Shown piece by piece: positions 63,909 to 64,000 of a stretch of 64,000 bases of DNA (position 1 is its first letter; the number at the start of each line of letters is the position of its first letter). Below the pieces are notes generated by a model, which worked only from the letters and a program-made list of their open reading frames with translations, was not told the origin of the DNA and did not search any database. The stretch is from DASXRA01 sp036558905 (GTDB lineage Bacteria > Actinomycetota > Actinomycetes > Mycobacteriales > Jatrophihabitantaceae), in the NCBI GenBank assembly GCA_036558905.1, contig DATBER010000029.1, positions 43,177 through 107,176 of the forward strand. The letters are read 5' to 3'. The position numbers and the translations under genes are program-made.

Positions 63909-64000
63909 GTGAACGACATGACGCCGGATCAGGCGGCCTGGTTCGCCGACGTGTTCGGCCGGCTGACCACGAACATCGGCCAGGCCGTGCTGGGCAAGCA
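63909..64000 (+). CDS. MoxR-family AAA ATPase (3' end outside window)
   Basis: Only the first 30 residues are visible. The segment WFADVFGRLTTNIGQAVLGK matches the conserved start of MoxR ATPases, in which NI..A(V/I)LGK precedes the Walker A region. The GTG at 63909 is preceded by GGAAGGA; an ATG at 63918 is the alternative. MoxR proteins act as chaperones with DUF58/VWA partners, which are expected just beyond the window. The gene follows the giant surface protein by 22 bp and is probably in the same operon. Confidence 0.8.
   Translation, partial: MNDMTPDQAAWFADVFGRLTTNIGQAVLGK

Overview
This window is high-GC, densely packed actinobacterial chromosome. The gene content is that of a proteasome-bearing actinomycete. 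The order rbpA-ppm / exonuclease-DUF4333-helY-tatC-pafC-pafB-pafA-prcA-prcB-pup-dop-mpa-trmI-recB-like-metH-PAC2 closely parallels the Rv2050-Rv2125 stretch of Mycobacterium tuberculosis. The details differ from mycobacteria: Lnt and Ppm are separate genes, tatA is missing from its usual slot, a diguanylate cyclase and a penicillin-binding lipoprotein sit inside the proteasome locus, and there are no PE/PPE genes. A non-mycobacterial actinomycete (for example of the Frankia/Jatrophihabitans/Cryptosporangium/Streptomyces breadth) is suggested, but the genus cannot be fixed from sequence alone. No tRNA, rRNA, CRISPR array, insertion sequence or prophage was recognised.

Layout. 1-12.8 kb: DUF885 protein (5' end outside the window), thymidine-kinase-like protein, small membrane protein, rbpA behind a SigR-type promoter, lnt-ppm, a YtcJ-like amidohydrolase, a LacI regulator, a two-component system facing a D,D-carboxypeptidase, a PfkB kinase and a 5'-3' exonuclease. 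12.8-21.1 kb: DUF4333 protein, helY, HAD phosphatase, tatC with a small membrane protein, an unknown membrane protein, and pafC-pafB. 21.3-26.7 kb: DUF3866, a histidine-phosphatase/GNAT fusion, pafA and a cytochrome P450. 26.6-28.9 kb: a SigL-like sigma factor and its anti-sigma factor in an operon with a membrane protein, divergent from a Tat-type Rieske lipoprotein. Two back-to-back SigL-type promoters lie between them. 28.9-38.4 kb: prcA, prcB, pup, a GGDEF protein, two tandem micro-ORFs (MANQGW and MAANQGW), dop, a small ORF, a PBP lipoprotein and mpa. 38.5-46.5 kb: ferredoxin, Rpf-type muralytic protein, trmI, site-2 protease, lepB, RecB-like nuclease with a PafBC-type promoter, two unknown genes and a repeat-bearing secreted protein. 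46.6-53.4 kb: a phosphodiesterase/HAD pair, metH and a PAC2 protein. 53.5-64 kb: a PP2C - FHA - Ser/Thr kinase - 2,073-residue Ig/FnIII surface protein - MoxR cluster that runs off the end.

How the genes work together. Pup is deamidated by Dop (its C-terminus here is Gln), ligated by PafA, recognised and unfolded by Mpa (C-terminal GQYL), and substrates are degraded by PrcBA. PafBC, a WYL-domain transcription activator pair for DNA damage, lies in the same neighbourhood. A promoter matching the PafBC/RecA-NDp consensus precedes the RecB-like nuclease, so a local regulatory link is plausible. The sigma/anti-sigma/Rieske/membrane-protein set looks like a self-contained envelope or redox stress module. 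The 3' cluster looks like a phospho-signalling module coupled to a very large exported adhesin-like protein.

A window-wide feature is promoter placement. At least thirteen genes have a TAnnnT hexamer 6-8 nt before the start codon and no Shine-Dalgarno sequence, which implies leaderless mRNAs. The most unexplained feature is the pair of Shine-Dalgarno-equipped micro-ORFs at 32.5 kb.
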